Below, piece after piece: positions 62,227-63,735 of a DNA stretch of 63,735 nt. The position numbers and the translations under genes were made by a program. The notes beneath the pieces were generated by a model. It was not told the DNA's origin and did not search any database. It saw only the letters and a program-made list of their open reading frames with translations. This DNA is from Pseudomonadota bacterium. GTDB lineage: Bacteria > Desulfobacterota > Syntrophia > Syntrophales > UBA8958. Location of the stretch: assembly GCA_030057915.1 (NCBI GenBank), contig JASGUC010000059.1:1-63735 (forward strand). Direction: 5' to 3'. How positions within the stretch are numbered: the first letter of the stretch is position 1; the number at the start of each line of letters is the position of its first letter.

Positions 62227-62329
62227 CAGGGTAAATTTGTTCTCACTGTAATTAGTTGATCTTGAATGATCCACTAAAACTGAGGTACGTACTGTTCTCA
62301 GCCACTTAGAGATAGAACTATATACCGTG
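62227..62329. repeat. Family 3 element, 103 bp, 14-bp duplication
   Basis: It starts CAGGGTAAATTTGTTCT and ends CTATATACCGTG. CCCCGGCCAGGCGG is present exactly on both sides (62213-62226 and 62330-62343), the longest target duplication in the window. Confidence 0.9.
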
Positions 62330-62348
62330 CCCCGGCCAGGCGGGGGAC

Positions 62349-62377
62349 TTGACAGCCCGGGTATTACTAAGTAATAT
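62349..62377 (+). promoter_or_regulatory. Strong sigma70 promoter with embedded palindromic operator
   Basis: TTGACA (62349-62354) and TAATAT (62372-62377) are 17 bp apart. The perfect palindrome TATTACTAAGTAATA (62362-62376) overlaps the -10 box. A repressor bound there would block transcription of the metal permease gene downstream, so a metalloregulator such as Zur, MntR or TroR is a reasonable guess. The 250-bp leader to 62622 holds a GC-rich hairpin and a solitary family 1 right end at 62584-62597. Confidence 0.7.
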
Positions 62378-62621
62378 AAATCGTCCCGGGGTTTCCAGGC
62401 TGTTGCCTGGTCGCCGCCGGGGCGTATGGTCTTTTCGGAGATGAAGGCCCTGACGGGGGACAAGAAACCCCCTCTCCCCGTCGGCGAGGTCATGATCATT
62501 TCCCAGGTCCGGAGGCTCTTGACATGCCGCCGATCCTTGCGAGCCGTCGCTGCCATTGCCTGCGCAAGCTGGCGAAACGTGGCATTCAAAGGTCTCTTTT
62601 CGAGGTGGGAAGGATAGGTCA

Positions 62622-63512
62622 ATGAGTAGCTTTTTGACAGATCTGCCCCGGTATCCCTTTCTTCAGTATGCCCTTCTGACGGGCTTGCTGGTTAGCGTCC
62701 CCTGCGGGATCATCGGGAGCTATGTCGTTACGAAGCGGATTACCTATATCGCCGGCAGCATCGCCCATACCGTCCTGGGCGGGCTTGGGGCCGCCCGGTA
62801 TTTTCAGGCCGTTTATGGCTGGGAGTGGCTCCATCCCCTTTACGGGGCCGTTTTCGCGGCGCTGCTGGCCGCGGTGATCATCGGCCTGGTGAGCATGGGG
62901 GGCCGTCAGCGGGAGGATACGGTCATCGGGGCTATCTGGGCCATCGGCATGGCCGTGGGTATCCTCTTCATCTCCCGGACCCCCGGTTACAACGAAGATC
63001 TAATGGGTTATCTCTTCGGGAACATCCTCATGGCGTCCCCAGGGGAACTCTGGATGATCGCCGTTCTCGACATCCTCATCGTGGCGGTTGGGACGCTCTT
63101 CTACAATCACTTTCTGGCCCTGTGCTTCGACGAGGAATTCGCCCGCCTCCGGGGCGTCCGGGTGGAGATCCTCTATCTGGGGCTCCTCTGTCTCACCGCC
63201 CTGACCGTAGTCCTCCTGGTTTCCGTGGTGGGCATCGTCATGGTCATCGCCCTCCTCACCCTGCCGGCGGCGACCGCCGGGGAAATGACCAAAAGGTTGT
63301 GGCACATGATGGCCCTGGCAACCCTTTTGACCGCCCTGTTCGCCACCGCCGGCCTGGCGTTGAGCTATGGTCCCGATCTGCCCGCCGGGGCCGTAACCGT
63401 CGTCCTCGCCGGTCTCGCCTACCTGCTGGCGGCCTCGGGGCTGCGCTTCCGCCGCCGCCGGGCCAGACAGCCGCAAATCCCCCTTTCCCGACCCCCTTCC
63501 GGAGAGCTATGA
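62622..63512 (+). CDS. Metal ABC transporter permease (ZnuB/TroC/MntB type)
   Basis: A 296-residue membrane protein of the ABC-3 family, which imports zinc, manganese or iron. It has about eight hydrophobic helices, the N-terminal FLQYALLTGLLVSVPCGIIG, an IAGSIAHTVLGGLGAARYF segment, GYLFGNILM and VVGIVMVIALLTLPAATAG. The ATG at 62622 has a GGAAGGA region upstream. The ATPase and binding-protein genes are not seen before it and may follow beyond the window. A palindromic operator in its promoter fits metal-dependent repression. Confidence 0.9.
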   Translation: MSSFLTDLPRYPFLQYALLTGLLVSVPCGIIGSYVVTKRITYIAGSIAHTVLGGLGAARYFQAVYGWEWLHPLYGAVFAALLAAVIIGLVSMGGRQREDTVIGAIWAIGMAVGILFISRTPGYNEDLMGYLFGNILMASPGELWMIAVLDILIVAVGTLFYNHFLALCFDEEFARLRGVRVEILYLGLLCLTALTVVLLVSVVGIVMVIALLTLPAATAGEMTKRLWHMMALATLLTALFATAGLALSYGPDLPAGAVTVVLAGLAYLLAASGLRFRRRRARQPQIPLSRPPSGEL

Positions 63513-63607
63513 AAATCTATGTAATCACCAGTTTGAACATCCCGCGAAAACATCGATTCGGTGGTCCCCCCCCTTGGAGCGCTTTTTTTACTTCCTTTAG
63601 TTCCTGA
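63509..63607 (+). CDS. Possible small ORF coupled to the permease by ATGA overlap
   Basis: ATG at 63509 overlaps the permease TGA and is preceded by GGAGAG. It encodes 32 residues starting MKIYVITSLNIPRKHRFGG. A run of eight C lies at about 63566-63573 inside the frame, so the frame may be disrupted. The remaining bases to 63735 are T-rich with no recognisable gene. It may be the start of a broken next gene of the operon. Confidence 0.25.
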   Translation: MKIYVITSLNIPRKHRFGGPPPWSAFFTSFSS

Positions 63608-63735
63608 AAAACGGACAAAAGATATTTCATTGTTTTTTGGTTTCTCTTAGTCCTTTGATTCCTCTGGTTTTTCTGGTTTCTTTGTCGTCAGCATGTCAGG
63701 GGGGTGACGAGGCAAGGGAAGAGAAAAACCTGTTG

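Noticed and set aside
62137..62622. 161-codon minus-strand frame across the metal permease leader
   Set aside because: It crosses family 1 and family 3 elements and the promoter, so it cannot be a conserved gene.

Overview
This 63.7 kb, GC-rich window looks like chromosomal DNA of a Deltaproteobacterium (Desulfobacterota), most plausibly a Syntrophales-type anaerobe. That is an inference from gene content: a BadI/MenB-type hydrolase, a CbiR cobamide-remodelling cluster, TatAC next to PBP1A, gatCAB, an FmdB zinc ribbon, very large PAS histidine kinases and an ADP-forming acyl-CoA synthetase fused to an acetyltransferase. No rRNA, tRNA or CRISPR array was recognised.

Layout. 0-2 kb: a broken transposase and an AT-richer orphan adenine methylase. 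2-13.7 kb: two SNF2-helicase modules facing each other, TPR-SNF2 plus a coiled-coil/zinc protein (+) and SNF2 plus a SWIM protein (-), separated by an intact IS1634-type element with 14-bp ends and a CTAA duplication. 13.7-18.8 kb: cobamide salvage and remodelling (cbiR, cobU, cobT, cobS, cbiB). 19-26 kb: a divergent TrpF-like protein, two TauE/SafE exporters, two small unknown proteins and RecD2. 26-30.5 kb: an NMT1/THI5-like binding protein overlapping an RsbU-type phosphatase, then a zinc alcohol dehydrogenase. 30.5-37.7 kb: rpiA, a DsbC-like protein, a BadI-like hydrolase, PBP1A, tatC and tatA. 37.8-44.6 kb: a deacetylase-family protein, gatC-gatA-gatB, mtnA and a HAD phosphatase. 44.6-56.2 kb: two hybrid sensor kinases, a 40-residue basic protein, an FmdB protein, a YprB-like exonuclease and the synthetase-acetyltransferase fusion. 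56.5-61.1 kb: a methyltransferase downstream of an AT-richer operon holding a DUF2791/BrxD-like ATPase, a Walker-A-less partner and two unknown proteins. 61.8-63.7 kb: nested repeats, a strong promoter carrying a palindromic operator, and a metal ABC permease.

The most striking feature is the density of non-autonomous inverted-repeat elements. Family 1 (ends GAGACCTTTGAAAAA) has about 18 whole or partial copies, often exactly 132 bp, with 5-bp duplications, and carries several unrelated cores. Family 2 is 210 bp (ends CCCAAATTTT), two copies, one inserted precisely inside a family 1 element with a TTCAA duplication. Family 3 is about 104 bp (ends CAGGGTAAATTTGTTCT), five copies, with 9-14 bp duplications. 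A GC-rich palindrome forms clusters as a fourth type. These elements separate otherwise co-directional genes and several touch stop codons.

A second oddity is protein-level: long Ala/Pro/Gly/Arg-rich insertions interrupt several otherwise conserved enzymes.

The best candidates for something undescribed are the 57.6-61.1 kb ATPase/pseudo-ATPase operon and the nested mobile-repeat families. A candidate parS site and a perfect sigma70 promoter ahead of a strong inverted repeat are also worth attention.
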